This document shows, piece by piece, positions 35,978 to 44,571 of a stretch of DNA of 64,000 nt; the stretch's first letter is position 1, and every line of letters starts with the position of its first letter. Source of the stretch: Flavobacteriaceae bacterium LYZ1037 (lineage in GTDB: Bacteria; Bacteroidota; Bacteroidia; Flavobacteriales; Flavobacteriaceae). The notes under the pieces were generated by a model. That model made no database searches and was not told where the DNA came from. It was given only the letters and a program-made list of their open reading frames with translations. The stretch is from NCBI GenBank assembly GCA_003144015.1, contig QFWS01000003.1, positions 124,001 through 188,000 of the forward strand. The letters are read 5' to 3'. The translations under genes were made by a program, and so were the position numbers.

Positions 35978-36373
35978 TTAACTAAAAATTGGTGGAGGTG
36001 TATCGATGTCAAAATACGTTTTTACGATTTTAGGCGACATATGTGATAATAAAACTTGAGGTAATTTATACTCAGAAAATTGAATTTCTAAGATATTGAT
36101 ATTAGAAACACAAAAAACATCCAAAGATATCCTTTTACTCTCTTGAGCAGGAATTTTACTGTTTGTTTCTGAATTATTCTCAGAGAGCTGTTTTTTTAAT
36201 TGACACTTACCATTACAACCTTGCTGATTGTCTTTCTGAATACATAACGTTTTAGCAATAAAATCCTGATTCACAAGAAACTCTCCCACAATAACAAGCG
36301 TATTTATATTATGTGCAAATAATATAAATACAAGTACAAAGGCAGTTATTTTATGAGCTATTGCTGAAAACAT
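35978..36373 (-). CDS. Small cysteine-containing exported protein of the copper operon
   Basis: A 131-residue protein with one N-terminal hydrophobic segment (about residues 5-28) and a CNGKCQLKKQL motif (about 52-62) close to another Cys (TLCIQKDNQQGCNGKC). I associate similar small CNGKC-LKKQ proteins with Bacteroidota metal loci. A copper or haem-metal role is inferred from neighbours. The start at ATG 36373 follows the -7 element (CAAATTTA on the plus strand, 36377-36384) by only a few bases, so the mRNA may be leaderless. A TTG at 36379 would lie inside the promoter. It is the first gene of the operon with the Met-rich lipoprotein and the OprC-like receptor. Confidence 0.7.
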   Translation of the reverse strand: MFSAIAHKITAFVLVFILFAHNINTLVIVGEFLVNQDFIAKTLCIQKDNQQGCNGKCQLKKQLSENNSETNSKIPAQESKRISLDVFCVSNINILEIQFSEYKLPQVLLSHMSPKIVKTYFDIDTPPPIFS

Positions 36374-36376
36374 ACA

Positions 36377-36423
36377 CAAATTTAAATAATAAAATACTTA
36401 CAAAACATGATTAAAATCAGATA
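36377..36423 (-). promoter_or_regulatory. Fnr-type box and -7 element upstream of the copper operon
   Basis: The box AACATGA-N6-TCAGATA (36404-36423) departs from the perfect palindrome in the right arm. The -7 element, read on the minus strand, is TAAATTTG (plus CAAATTTA, 36377-36384). The gap from the 14-bp core to the -7 element is 22 bases, the same as at the other four sites. Confidence 0.72.
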
Positions 36424-36453
36424 ATTTAAAAAATTACAAAAAAATAAAAGGCA

Positions 36454-36490
36454 TAAAAAAAAGAGCTAAACAAATGTTTTGGCTCTTTTA
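36454..36490 (-). terminator. Terminator after the first universal stress gene
   Basis: Read on the minus strand, AAAAGAGC pairs with GCTCTTTT around a further partly paired loop and is followed by eight T. It closes the nos-usp transcription unit before the copper operon promoter. Confidence 0.75.
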
Positions 36491-36508
36491 GATTAAATAT
36501 CGAAATAA

Positions 36509-37342
36509 TTACATTTTAAATGTCATAACAGGTAATACTGCATGATTTGCTATATCTTCAGAAATACTTCCTTCAAAAAAATGTGCTATTCCAGTTCTTC
36601 CATGTGTAGCTACAGAAATCATGTCTGCTCCTATTTTATTTGCGAAGTTTAGCACGCCTCTTTCAACCGTATAATCTGAAACAAAATTAATGTGCTTTAG
36701 TTTCTCTAAATGACCATCTGCTTTCATTAGAAAGTCACTTACAAGCTCATCTATTTCATTTGTACTTCTAAATCTATCTGAAGGCAAATTAACATATAGT
36801 AAATGTAAGTTGGTGTTTAAGCTATTAAATAGTTTAACTGCTCTTAAATACACCTCAACAGAATTAGAAGAAAAATCGCTAGCAAAAACAACATCTTTTA
36901 AATCAGTTTTATCAAACCTACTTTTAAGAACCAAAACAGGAATTTCAGAATGTCTTACAACCCTTTCAGTATTAGAACCTACAAATATTTCTGAAAGCCC
37001 ACTAGAACCATGAGAGCCCATAACAATTAAATCTGCATCGTGTTCTTGAGCTACATCATTAACTTCGCTAAACACTTTAAAATGCTTAACAATTGGTGTA
37101 ATAGTCGCTGCTTTTAAATAAGGTTTATCTAAAAACTCATTAAATTTTTTTTCGGCAAGCCTTAAAAAGAAAACAGCTTTTTGGTATTGTTCTGAATCTG
37201 TTGTATTTATAACAGCATCAGACATTTCGAGCATGTGTAAAGCTAGAATTTCTGCATTGTTATTTTTTGCTAATTTAACAGCTGCTTCTAGTGCATATTC
37301 AGAATGTTCTGAGAAATCTATTGGGACAATTATTTTTTTCAT
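36509..37342 (-). CDS. Universal stress protein, tandem UspA domains (copy 1)
   Basis: A 277-residue protein of two UspA folds. The ATP-binding-type motif GSHGSSGLSEIFVGSNTERV (about residues 118-137) is in the first half, and ATHGRTGIAHFFEGSISEDI is near the end. The N-terminus MKKIIVPIDFSEHSEYALEA is the family start. It is closely similar to the second copy at 44639-45472. It lies 102 bases after nosY with no visible terminator between, so it is probably the last gene of the nos operon. Usp proteins often accumulate in low oxygen and growth arrest. The exact function is unknown. Confidence 0.88.
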   Translation of the reverse strand: MKKIIVPIDFSEHSEYALEAAVKLAKNNNAEILALHMLEMSDAVINTTDSEQYQKAVFFLRLAEKKFNEFLDKPYLKAATITPIVKHFKVFSEVNDVAQEHDADLIVMGSHGSSGLSEIFVGSNTERVVRHSEIPVLVLKSRFDKTDLKDVVFASDFSSNSVEVYLRAVKLFNSLNTNLHLLYVNLPSDRFRSTNEIDELVSDFLMKADGHLEKLKHINFVSDYTVERGVLNFANKIGADMISVATHGRTGIAHFFEGSISEDIANHAVLPVMTFKM

Positions 37343-37444
37343 TTTAAAAGTTTTTGTGATTTAACTTAAGGCATGAATGATGACTTAATTTAACGATTTT
37401 TACTTAGAAATCAAAGCACTAATCAACTTTAAAATAAGAGTTGC

Positions 37445-38227
37445 TTAAAAATCTTTTCTTTTAGATTTAAAAACAATTCTAAGCACTGGCATAATTACCC
37501 AAATTGCTAACATGCCGATTGAGACAACAAACCCGAAATTCGTTCCAAAAAACTGTTTAAAAACGGCTCCTGTATAACCTAATAAAGCAGAAATATCTAG
37601 TTTTAATAAAATAAGAGTTCTTGACAAATCGATAGGATTTAACATGGTTCCTATTAAGGATAATTTGTCTAATGGATAGTCCTCAAACAAAATTAAGGTC
37701 ATTAAAAAAATACCATCGTAAATTATGGCAAGAAACAACCATAATAAAATAGCATAGCCAAAACCTTTTATTTTATTCTCGTTAGAAAGTGCAATATTAA
37801 ATGCTAAAGCAGTAAAAATAAAAGTTAGGAATGTTCCAGTAATTAATAACAATGAAAAATCCCATATAGCTGAAGATTCAAACAATCCGTAAAAAATAAA
37901 CGGAATTCCTAAACCTAAAATTAAGCTCATAGATAAAGAAATAGCAACACCAAAATACTGTCCTAAAAAAATGGAAGATCGTTTTAAAGGTTGCGCTAAA
38001 AGAAGCTCTGTAAACTCTTTGGAATTATAGTAATACATAACACCAAAAATGGTTCCTATTAATGGTACTAAAACAATAATTACATTCATGAGTGTTATAA
38101 CTGCTTTGGAGAGGTCGTTATTTAAAAACAATAAGACTATTCCAAGCAATAAGTAGAATGCAAAGTACACGTAACTCCAACGGCTTCGCATTAAATCGTA
38201 AAAACTATATTTTAATATTTTAAGCAT
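37445..38227 (-). CDS. nosY: NosY, membrane subunit of the Nos ABC transporter
   Basis: A 260-residue protein with about six membrane spans. An early segment reads YSFYDLMRSRWSYVY, and a cytoplasmic loop contains YYNSKEFTELLLAQPLKRSS, the NosY/ABC-2 coupling-helix motif. With NosF and NosD it forms the complex needed to mature the copper-sulfur CuZ centre of nitrous oxide reductase. Its start overlaps the end of nosF by 8 bases. The order nosD-nosF-nosY is conserved across N2O reducers. Confidence 0.93.
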   Translation of the reverse strand: MLKILKYSFYDLMRSRWSYVYFAFYLLLGIVLLFLNNDLSKAVITLMNVIIVLVPLIGTIFGVMYYYNSKEFTELLLAQPLKRSSIFLGQYFGVAISLSMSLILGLGIPFIFYGLFESSAIWDFSLLLITGTFLTFIFTALAFNIALSNENKIKGFGYAILLWLFLAIIYDGIFLMTLILFEDYPLDKLSLIGTMLNPIDLSRTLILLKLDISALLGYTGAVFKQFFGTNFGFVVSIGMLAIWVIMPVLRIVFKSKRKDF

Positions 38228-38927
38228 GATTGTCTGTTAATATGGATGCGATAGCATGTTCGAAATCTGGTTGTTTTGTTTTGTTTTTAAGCTCGTCGAT
38301 ACTTCCTTTAAAGTAAATTTTTCCTTCAAGCAGAAATACAATTTCATCTGAAATCTCTTCAACAAAACTCATAATATGAGAGGTAATTAAAATGGTCTTA
38401 CCACTCATTTTTTGTGCTTGGATTAGTTTTTTTAACCTTAATAAGGAAATGGGGTCTAAACCAGAAGTTGGTTCATCAAGAATTACCAATGGACTATCGA
38501 ACATAAAAGTTAAAACTAGGTTTACTTTTTGTTTGGTTCCACCTGAAAGATTTCCTAATTTTTTATCTAAAAATGGTTCTAGTTTAAAAAGATTGATTAA
38601 GTCTTGATCCAAAGTGGTGTTTTCACGCAAATCCTTAATCATTTTAATTAATTCTTTCACCTTCAAATTACTTGGAAAATTAGCAATTTGTGGTAAATAA
38701 TCAATTTTATGCCTGTAATCTGAACCGTTTTTCACATTTTCACCCAATACAGAAATTTGACCTTTATTAGGAATAACCATTCCTAATAAACATTTTATAA
38801 GGGTTGTTTTACCGGAACCATTTGGTCCAAGGACTGCAAAAATACCACCTTCGCTAATCTCTAAATCGAGACCACTTAAAACCTGGTTTTTTCCGAATTT
38901 TTTATGTAAATTTTGAATACTTACCAT
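38220..38927 (-). CDS. nosF: NosF, ATPase of the Nos ABC transporter
   Basis: A 235-residue ABC ATPase with Walker A GPNGSGKTTLIKCLLG (about residue 34), signature LSGGTKQKVNLVLTFM (about 127) and Walker B PLVILDEPTSGLDPIS (about 150). It powers the NosDFY complex used in N2O reductase maturation. It overlaps nosD by 7 bases and nosY by 8 bases, indicating translational coupling. Confidence 0.94.
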   Translation of the reverse strand: MVSIQNLHKKFGKNQVLSGLDLEISEGGIFAVLGPNGSGKTTLIKCLLGMVIPNKGQISVLGENVKNGSDYRHKIDYLPQIANFPSNLKVKELIKMIKDLRENTTLDQDLINLFKLEPFLDKKLGNLSGGTKQKVNLVLTFMFDSPLVILDEPTSGLDPISLLRLKKLIQAQKMSGKTILITSHIMSFVEEISDEIVFLLEGKIYFKGSIDELKNKTKQPDFEHAIASILTDNHA

Positions 38928-40156
38928 ACTATTTTTTTCATTTTAGGATTATTATCCAGTAAATTATCTGGCGTAAATACAGGCGATACTTTTTCAGAAA
39001 AATCAATAATATCTATAAATAAACTACGCAATAATATGATAGTTTCTGGTGTTCGGTTTACGATATAAGAAAACAACTTTACTGGTCTATATGGAATGTC
39101 TCCAATCCCATTTTTGTTTAAATCGTAACCTGTGTAATTGCTCCAATAATTTTTATCGAAAAGATTATCGTTAATGTTGCTGTTATAAGAAATATCAAAA
39201 GAATTATATAGAAAGTTATTACTTGTAAAATGATTGGTATAACAAGCGCCACGTACTTTTATAGCCCAACCATTACTAATAAAATTATTGTTTTTATAGT
39301 TAATTCTATTAGAGCCTTCGATGTTAATACCAATAGTGTTATCTTTAAAAGTATTCCCTTCTATTTCGGCATCGTTAATTTCTTTTAGAAGCAAACCATA
39401 AGAGGCTGTTCCCCAGTTTTCTTTAAAAATGTTATTATACATTTTTATTTTTTTGGAAAACATCACTGCGACTCCTGCGCCATTATTTTCGAAGATATTA
39501 TCTTGATAAATATCGTCGTTAGAGAACATAAAATGTAATCCATAACGAACATTATTGGCACTTACATTGTTTTTAATTATACAATCATCAGAAAATTCTA
39601 GGTAAATTCCATCTCGAACATGTTCAATAAAATTATGTTCTATTTCTATATTCTTACTATACCATAATTGAATGCCATTTCCAGAATTGTATTCTTCAAC
39701 AGCATCTCCAATAATTTTATTATGAAATATTTTTCCATTGCGCCCTTTTTCAATATAAATTCCAAAAAAAAGTTTTTCCAATACCAGGTTTTGTATCACA
39801 AAATCATTACTTCTTTTGACACGAATGGCTGCATAATCTTCGGTATAGCTTGTTCCAACATTTATAATAAATAAGCCATCAACAGTAACGCTATCTGAAA
39901 CTATGGTAATTATTTCACCTTTCATTTCGCCATCAATTACTGGATAGTTTTTACCAATAATAGTTAATGGTTTATCTACTAAAATATTATACTCTTTGTA
40001 AGTCCCTTTTTTAACAACAATGGTATCGAAGCTTTTAGCAACTTTTATAGCATCATTTAATTTTGAAATCGGACAATCTTTGCATACCTCAATTGTTTGT
40101 GCATGCAAGCCTCCAACTAACAAAACAATTAAAAAAGATACAATCTTAATTTTCAT
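38921..40156 (-). CDS. nosD: NosD, periplasmic copper-processing protein
   Basis: A 411-residue exported protein (signal peptide MKIKIVSFLIVLLVGGLHAQ). It is built from right-handed beta-helix repeats rich in Asn (NNVSANNVRYGLHFMFSNDD, EGNTFKDNTIGINIEGSNRI), the CASH/NosD fold. It ends with the typical NosD segment YWSNYTGYDLNKNGIGDIPY. NosD takes copper from NosL and acts with NosFY on N2O reductase. It starts one base after the nosL stop and overlaps nosF. Confidence 0.94.
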   Translation of the reverse strand: MKIKIVSFLIVLLVGGLHAQTIEVCKDCPISKLNDAIKVAKSFDTIVVKKGTYKEYNILVDKPLTIIGKNYPVIDGEMKGEIITIVSDSVTVDGLFIINVGTSYTEDYAAIRVKRSNDFVIQNLVLEKLFFGIYIEKGRNGKIFHNKIIGDAVEEYNSGNGIQLWYSKNIEIEHNFIEHVRDGIYLEFSDDCIIKNNVSANNVRYGLHFMFSNDDIYQDNIFENNGAGVAVMFSKKIKMYNNIFKENWGTASYGLLLKEINDAEIEGNTFKDNTIGINIEGSNRINYKNNNFISNGWAIKVRGACYTNHFTSNNFLYNSFDISYNSNINDNLFDKNYWSNYTGYDLNKNGIGDIPYRPVKLFSYIVNRTPETIILLRSLFIDIIDFSEKVSPVFTPDNLLDNNPKMKKIVW

Positions 40157-40157
40157 G

Positions 40158-40598
40158 TTATTGTTCTTTAAATTGAATCAATAATTCGTTCCATGTATAA
40201 AGTGTTCCTTCTTTATCAGCTTGAACCATTTCAGCATCTTTTTTTGTTTTAAAAGCTGTTAAAAAAGCTCCCATAGGACTTGGAACATTTTTACTAATTA
40301 AAAAAGTAGCTTTGGTAGCGTCTACAAGTGTTTCTGGTTCTGTATATATGTTTGTTAGATATAGTTTTATTTCAGAGTCATCGAATTCTTTTTTAAAGTT
40401 TATCATACATTCTGAAGCATCAAACTTGTAAATTTTACCTTTATTTGTTACTATTTCGGCAGCATGTACTTTATCTACTATGGTCATTTTACAAAAATGA
40501 CACCCATCGTTTCCATAATCTATAGCTTGTGGCCCTACGTTACAACTAGCAAGCATCAATAGCATGACCACAAAGGAATATTGTTTTAATCTTTGCAT
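40158..40598 (-). CDS. nosL: NosL, copper-chaperone lipoprotein
   Basis: A 146-residue lipoprotein (lipobox LMLASC, Cys at 19). The Cu(I)-binding motif CHFCKMTIVDKVHAAE is at about residues 34-49, and the conserved Cys/Met follow in FDASECMINF. NosL delivers copper to apo-N2O reductase through NosD. Length and motif are standard. It lies 33 bases after the membrane protein gene and one base before nosD. Confidence 0.94.
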   Translation of the reverse strand: MQRLKQYSFVVMLLMLASCNVGPQAIDYGNDGCHFCKMTIVDKVHAAEIVTNKGKIYKFDASECMINFKKEFDDSEIKLYLTNIYTEPETLVDATKATFLISKNVPSPMGAFLTAFKTKKDAEMVQADKEGTLYTWNELLIQFKEQ

Positions 40599-40631
40599 AA
40601 TTTTAGTGTTTTATTTAAGAAATTAATAAGC

Positions 40632-41252
40632 TTACTCTTTTGCCTTTATTAAGCTAAATTTTCTACCTAACCAAAAAGCTACAAGAGTTAAAGACATACC
40701 AACAAACATCAAGTAACCACCTATATGTGGCAAAGATGTCACATCAAAATTCAATAGTTTTTGGTGTCCAAATAAAGGGGGTTTGTAAGACATTGGTGTC
40801 CCATCTGGATTGTTTAATTTTAAAATAGCATGTGGATCTAAATCACTTCCATATTCAGTGAGCCAATTATTAAAATCGTACATGCCTAATAAGCCTAAAA
40901 CAGACATTAGCACAAACCATCCAATAAAGAATTTATAACTTACTTTACCTGCAAATCCTAACAAACCAATAAGAACTCCTAGTAGGCTCATTCCAAGAAT
41001 GACTTTAGGAAAAACTGAAAACTCCCACATATCTTCTGCTTTCGGAATGGTTTTCATGCCTATATAATGATTTAAACCATCAATATTTTGAAGATCAAAT
41101 TCTTCGACACCTTGAATACCATCCAAGTAAATGTTCATTCCTAATGGTTCTGGATATTGTGGAGCACCAAGCATAATGTTCCATAAAGGGAATTTAAAAA
41201 GCCCAAGTAACAAAAGTGATCCGATTACCATTATAATTCCAGCCTTTTTCAT
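40632..41252 (-). CDS. nosB: Membrane protein of clade II nos clusters, NosB-like
   Basis: A 206-residue protein with about four membrane spans: an N-terminal signal-anchor, a pair near residues 84-125, and one near 175-195. Periplasmic loops contain QYPEPLGMNIYLDGIQGVEE and HAILKLNNPDGTPMSYKPP. Its place directly after nosZ and before nosL matches the membrane protein known as NosB, characteristic of clade II (atypical) nos clusters, whose exact function is unknown. I assign the name from position and topology, not from a motif I can verify. It has several candidate metal or haem ligands (His, Met) in the loops. Confidence 0.7.
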   Translation of the reverse strand: MKKAGIIMVIGSLLLLGLFKFPLWNIMLGAPQYPEPLGMNIYLDGIQGVEEFDLQNIDGLNHYIGMKTIPKAEDMWEFSVFPKVILGMSLLGVLIGLLGFAGKVSYKFFIGWFVLMSVLGLLGMYDFNNWLTEYGSDLDPHAILKLNNPDGTPMSYKPPLFGHQKLLNFDVTSLPHIGGYLMFVGMSLTLVAFWLGRKFSLIKAKE

Positions 41253-41396
41253 AATATGAATTATTATTTAGTTAACCATTTAGTTAATAGTGATTTAGAA
41301 GAAAGGCGAGAGAGACAAATCTACTCTCGCCTTATATAGGAAAATAAACACTAAAACAAAATTTTCCTAATTGTATAATATGGTTAATGATAAAAT

Positions 41397-43358
41397 TTAA
41401 TCTTCACCTAAAGACCATGATAGCTCTATGTTAGAGTCTGCTGGAGATACACGAATATATCCTTGCATTTCTTGGTGAAGTGCCGAACAGAAATCTGTAC
41501 AATAGAATGGCCAAACACCAACTTGTTTTGGCTCCCATGTTAAGGTTCTAGTTTGACCTGGAGCTATTAACAGCTCAGCGTTATTTGCACCAATCATAGC
41601 GAAACCGTGAGGTACATCGAAATCTTGCTCTAAATTAGTAACATGGAAGAATACTTTGTCTCCTACTTTAACACCTTCTATATTATCTGGTGAAAAGTGA
41701 CTACGTATCATGGTCATGTAAACATGCACATTTTTACCATCTCTAACTATTTTTGCTTCAGCATCGTTAGTTGCTTTTCTTGGGTGCTCATTTTCAGCTA
41801 GTCTATAGATTTTTTTCGAATTATTTTTAATGATTTCTGCTGGAATTGCTGCTGCATAATGTGGTTCGCCATGTGTAGGGAAATCTAAAAGTAATTCCAT
41901 TTTATCTCCAGAAATATCATATAGTTGTGCAGAATGCTCCATCTCTGGACCAACTGGTAAATAGCGATCTTTTGTAATTTTATTCATAGCGAACATATAT
42001 TTACCAAATGGCTCTCTTGAGTTTCCTCCAGGAATAGTTAAATGACCCACAGAGTAATACGTTGGTTTTCTATCAATAACTTCCCATGTTCCTAATTTCC
42101 ATTTTACAACTTCAGAAGAGATAAAGAACGTAGTATAAGCGTTTCCTTGACCATCAAATTCTGTATGTAAAGGTCCTAAACCTGGTTGTTCTACAGAACC
42201 TGCAAGCACGTCTTCGAATTTTAAAATTGGAATACCATAAGCATCGCCATCAAATTTTTTGTTTTCGATGGCATCTAACATTTTAGAAAATGAATGCACA
42301 GTTAGGTTAGCAGATAATTTACCATTACCTACAATGTACTCTCCTGAAGGATCCACATCACAACCATGAGGTGATTTTGGAGTTGGTAATAAGTAAACAG
42401 CTCCAGGAACTTCAGCTGGATTAACCACACGTACTTCTTTCTTCATGGTAGAAGTTGCTGTATGAGTTGCTTCATCATAAACATTATGAGCATAATTTGC
42501 TGGCATCATGGTACCACCACCATTATTTACATATTCTTCAATTTTCTTCCAGTTTATGGCTGCAATAAAATCTTTGTCGTTTTGTGAGGCATTTACTTCT
42601 AGCAATGTATTTGCTTCTTCTGTATTATATGTTGTAAAAAAGAACCAACCATGAGATTTTCCACGTCCAGGATGTGACAAATCGTAATTAAATCCTGGCA
42701 TTAACACTTGGAATTTAATATCCATATGGCCATGCTCTGGATCTACTGATATAAAAGACAAAGCCCCTTTAAAGTTTCCTTTATAATCTTTAATTGACAT
42801 ATCTCTTTGTGGCACTGGCACAGAAAAACGTGTTCCAGCAACTACATATTCAGTATTTTCAGTTATAAAAGATGAACTATGGTTTCCGGCACTATTCGGA
42901 ACTTCAATAATTTCTTCGGTTTCAAAGGTTTCAAGACTAATTCTTGCAATACGTGGTGTGTTGTTTCCATTAATAAAAACCCAACGGCCATCTAATTTAC
43001 CATTAGTTTGAGAAATGTCTGGATGATGAGAATCATCCCAAGGAATAAAACCATAAGAAGTTTCTAGCAATGGTTTAGTTTCTTCAGAATACCCATAACC
43101 ATTTGTTGGAAATTGTGAGAATACTGGAATCTCTTTAAACATTCGTCCAGATGGCAAACCGTAAACCGTTAGGTTTCCACTATATCCACCAGAAATGAAA
43201 GCGTAATGTGAATCATGTTCTCCTGGTGCAACATATACTTTCTCTGCATTACTCGATTTTAAAGCTCCACCCGTTTTGCTAGATTTTTGGTCGCCACAGC
43301 TTGTAAAAGCTACAACCGTAATTAAAAAACCTATTGTTAATTTATAAATGTTTTTCAT
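41397..43358 (-). CDS. nosZ: Nitrous oxide reductase, clade II (NosZ)
   Basis: A 653-residue enzyme that reduces N2O to N2, the last step of denitrification. The N-terminus is a Sec/lipoprotein-type signal (TVVAFTSC, Cys at 21) with no twin-arginine motif, which marks clade II. The seven-bladed propeller with CuZ histidines includes DSHHPDISQTNGKLDGR, SPHGCDVDPSGEYIVG, PLHTEFDGQGNAYTTFF and HGEPHYAAAIPAE. The C-terminal cupredoxin CuA domain has C620, C624, H628 and M631 (CTDFCSALHQEM). It is third in an operon headed by a cytochrome c and a FAS1 protein. NosR is absent, as expected for clade II. Confidence 0.97.
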   Translation of the reverse strand: MKNIYKLTIGFLITVVAFTSCGDQKSSKTGGALKSSNAEKVYVAPGEHDSHYAFISGGYSGNLTVYGLPSGRMFKEIPVFSQFPTNGYGYSEETKPLLETSYGFIPWDDSHHPDISQTNGKLDGRWVFINGNNTPRIARISLETFETEEIIEVPNSAGNHSSSFITENTEYVVAGTRFSVPVPQRDMSIKDYKGNFKGALSFISVDPEHGHMDIKFQVLMPGFNYDLSHPGRGKSHGWFFFTTYNTEEANTLLEVNASQNDKDFIAAINWKKIEEYVNNGGGTMMPANYAHNVYDEATHTATSTMKKEVRVVNPAEVPGAVYLLPTPKSPHGCDVDPSGEYIVGNGKLSANLTVHSFSKMLDAIENKKFDGDAYGIPILKFEDVLAGSVEQPGLGPLHTEFDGQGNAYTTFFISSEVVKWKLGTWEVIDRKPTYYSVGHLTIPGGNSREPFGKYMFAMNKITKDRYLPVGPEMEHSAQLYDISGDKMELLLDFPTHGEPHYAAAIPAEIIKNNSKKIYRLAENEHPRKATNDAEAKIVRDGKNVHVYMTMIRSHFSPDNIEGVKVGDKVFFHVTNLEQDFDVPHGFAMIGANNAELLIAPGQTRTLTWEPKQVGVWPFYCTDFCSALHQEMQGYIRVSPADSNIELSWSLGED

Positions 43359-43382
43359 TGTTATAATATTTTTAATTTGTGT

Positions 43383-43964
43383 TTATTCTGTTGGTGGTAA
43401 CATAACTTTATCTACCACATGTACAATTCCATTTCCTGCTGGAACACTTGCAATTATTTTTGCACCTCCAATATACACGTCGTCACCTTTTACTTCTACT
43501 GCAACATATTCATTATTGGCTTGCCCTAATTTTTTAAACTTTTTTAGAAAGTCTTTAGAATAGTTTCCAGGCGTTACATGATACTTCAAGATATTTGCTA
43601 AAGCATCTTTGTTTTCTGGTTTTAGAAGGCCTTCAACTGTACCATCTGGCAAAGCTGCAAACGCTTCGTTTGTTGGTGCAAATACCATTAATGGACCAGC
43701 ATTAACTAATACATTTTCTAACTGAGCCGCTTGCACTGCTGCAACAAGTGTTGTATGGTCTGGTGAACCTATTGCTATTTGCAAAACATTTGGTGTAGCT
43801 TCATCGTCTTGGATAAATGCTTGCCCTTGTCTTTCAGGTGCTTCTGTTGATGCCACTTTTGTTGATTCTTCTGATTGACCTGTTGTATTAGCTTCATTTT
43901 TGCAGCTAAAAAACAAGACAACTAGAATTATCGTGACTAAAAATTTTAGGTTAGTAGTTTTCAT
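43383..43964 (-). CDS. FAS1 (fasciclin) domain lipoprotein in the nos operon
   Basis: A 193-residue lipoprotein (lipobox VLFFSC, Cys at 21). A low-complexity linker is followed by one FAS1 domain (about residues 65-193): TTLVAAVQAAQLENVLVNAG, VFAPTNEAFAALP, LKYHVTPGNY and NGIVHVVDKVMLP. FAS1 domains mediate adhesion or bind small hydrophobic ligands; none is an established part of N2O reductase. It lies 6 bases after the cytochrome c gene and 24 bases before nosZ, so it is surely co-transcribed. A scaffold or electron-partner docking role at the membrane surface is conceivable but unproven. Confidence 0.88.
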   Translation of the reverse strand: MKTTNLKFLVTIILVVLFFSCKNEANTTGQSEESTKVASTEAPERQGQAFIQDDEATPNVLQIAIGSPDHTTLVAAVQAAQLENVLVNAGPLMVFAPTNEAFAALPDGTVEGLLKPENKDALANILKYHVTPGNYSKDFLKKFKKLGQANNEYVAVEVKGDDVYIGGAKIIASVPAGNGIVHVVDKVMLPPTE

Positions 43965-43970
43965 ATTAAA

Positions 43971-44477
43971 TTATTTAAGTGTTCTAAAATATTCTAATAC
44001 AGCTCTAGCTTCTGCTTCTGTTAAATTCTGATTTGCCATTGGCGAACCATTAAATTCCATTAACAATTCTTTGGCTAGAGGATCTGATTTTGTCATTTCT
44101 TCTGGATTTAGAATCATGTTCATAACCCATTCTGGAGTTCTACGTTCTAGAATGCCAGTTGGAGCTGGACCGATAAATTTTTTGTCGGTTCTATGACAAG
44201 CTGTACACATTTTTTTAAATACATCTTCTCCTTTAGTAGCCATAGACTGATCTATATCTGCAGATAAGTCTACTGATTTAATTGGGCCAACTCCCTTATT
44301 AGTTAAGTCGATCTTCTCAGATGCTTTAACTGTTTTTTCTACTTTAGGGGCCTCTTTTTTCTCTGTTGCCTCCTTTTTTTGGTAAGAAAATGTTTCTTCT
44401 TTTTTCTCTTCTTTTCCTCCACAACTTACAAGTAGTGAAATAAATAAAACGGTAATAATTTTTAGTGTTAACTTCAT
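43971..44477 (-). CDS. Monohaem cytochrome c lipoprotein, first gene of the nos operon
   Basis: A 168-residue lipoprotein (lipobox SLLVSC, Cys at 19). A Glu/Lys-rich linker of about 60 residues precedes a class I cytochrome c domain. The haem motif is CTACH (about residue 92), and an axial-type Met is in NGSPMANQNLTEAEARAVL. It is a likely electron donor to the CuA centre of NosZ encoded two genes later. The upstream region holds an Fnr-type box and a TAAATTTG promoter. Cytochromes at this place are common in clade II clusters, where quinol oxidation differs from the NosR pathway. Confidence 0.88.
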   Translation of the reverse strand: MKLTLKIITVLFISLLVSCGGKEEKKEETFSYQKKEATEKKEAPKVEKTVKASEKIDLTNKGVGPIKSVDLSADIDQSMATKGEDVFKKMCTACHRTDKKFIGPAPTGILERRTPEWVMNMILNPEEMTKSDPLAKELLMEFNGSPMANQNLTEAEARAVLEYFRTLK

Positions 44478-44500
44478 GGTATATATTTAATTTATTAAGA

Positions 44501-44547
44501 CAAATTTAAGGGCTAGATTTAGAATAAAATATGATATAAATCATATT
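44501..44547 (-). promoter_or_regulatory. Fnr-type box and -7 element upstream of the nos operon
   Basis: A perfect palindrome AATATGA-N6-TCATATT lies at 44528-44547. Twenty-two bases from its core, read on the minus strand, is TAAATTTG (plus CAAATTTA, 44501-44508). The leader to the cytochrome c ATG is about 19 bases. Confidence 0.83.
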
Positions 44548-44571
44548 TAAGATAATTTGGTCTTTTTTATA

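Noticed and set aside
37343-37444. A sixth Fnr-type site before the first usp gene
   Set aside because: No TGA-N6-TCA with the 22-base spacing is present; the gene more likely belongs to the nos transcript.
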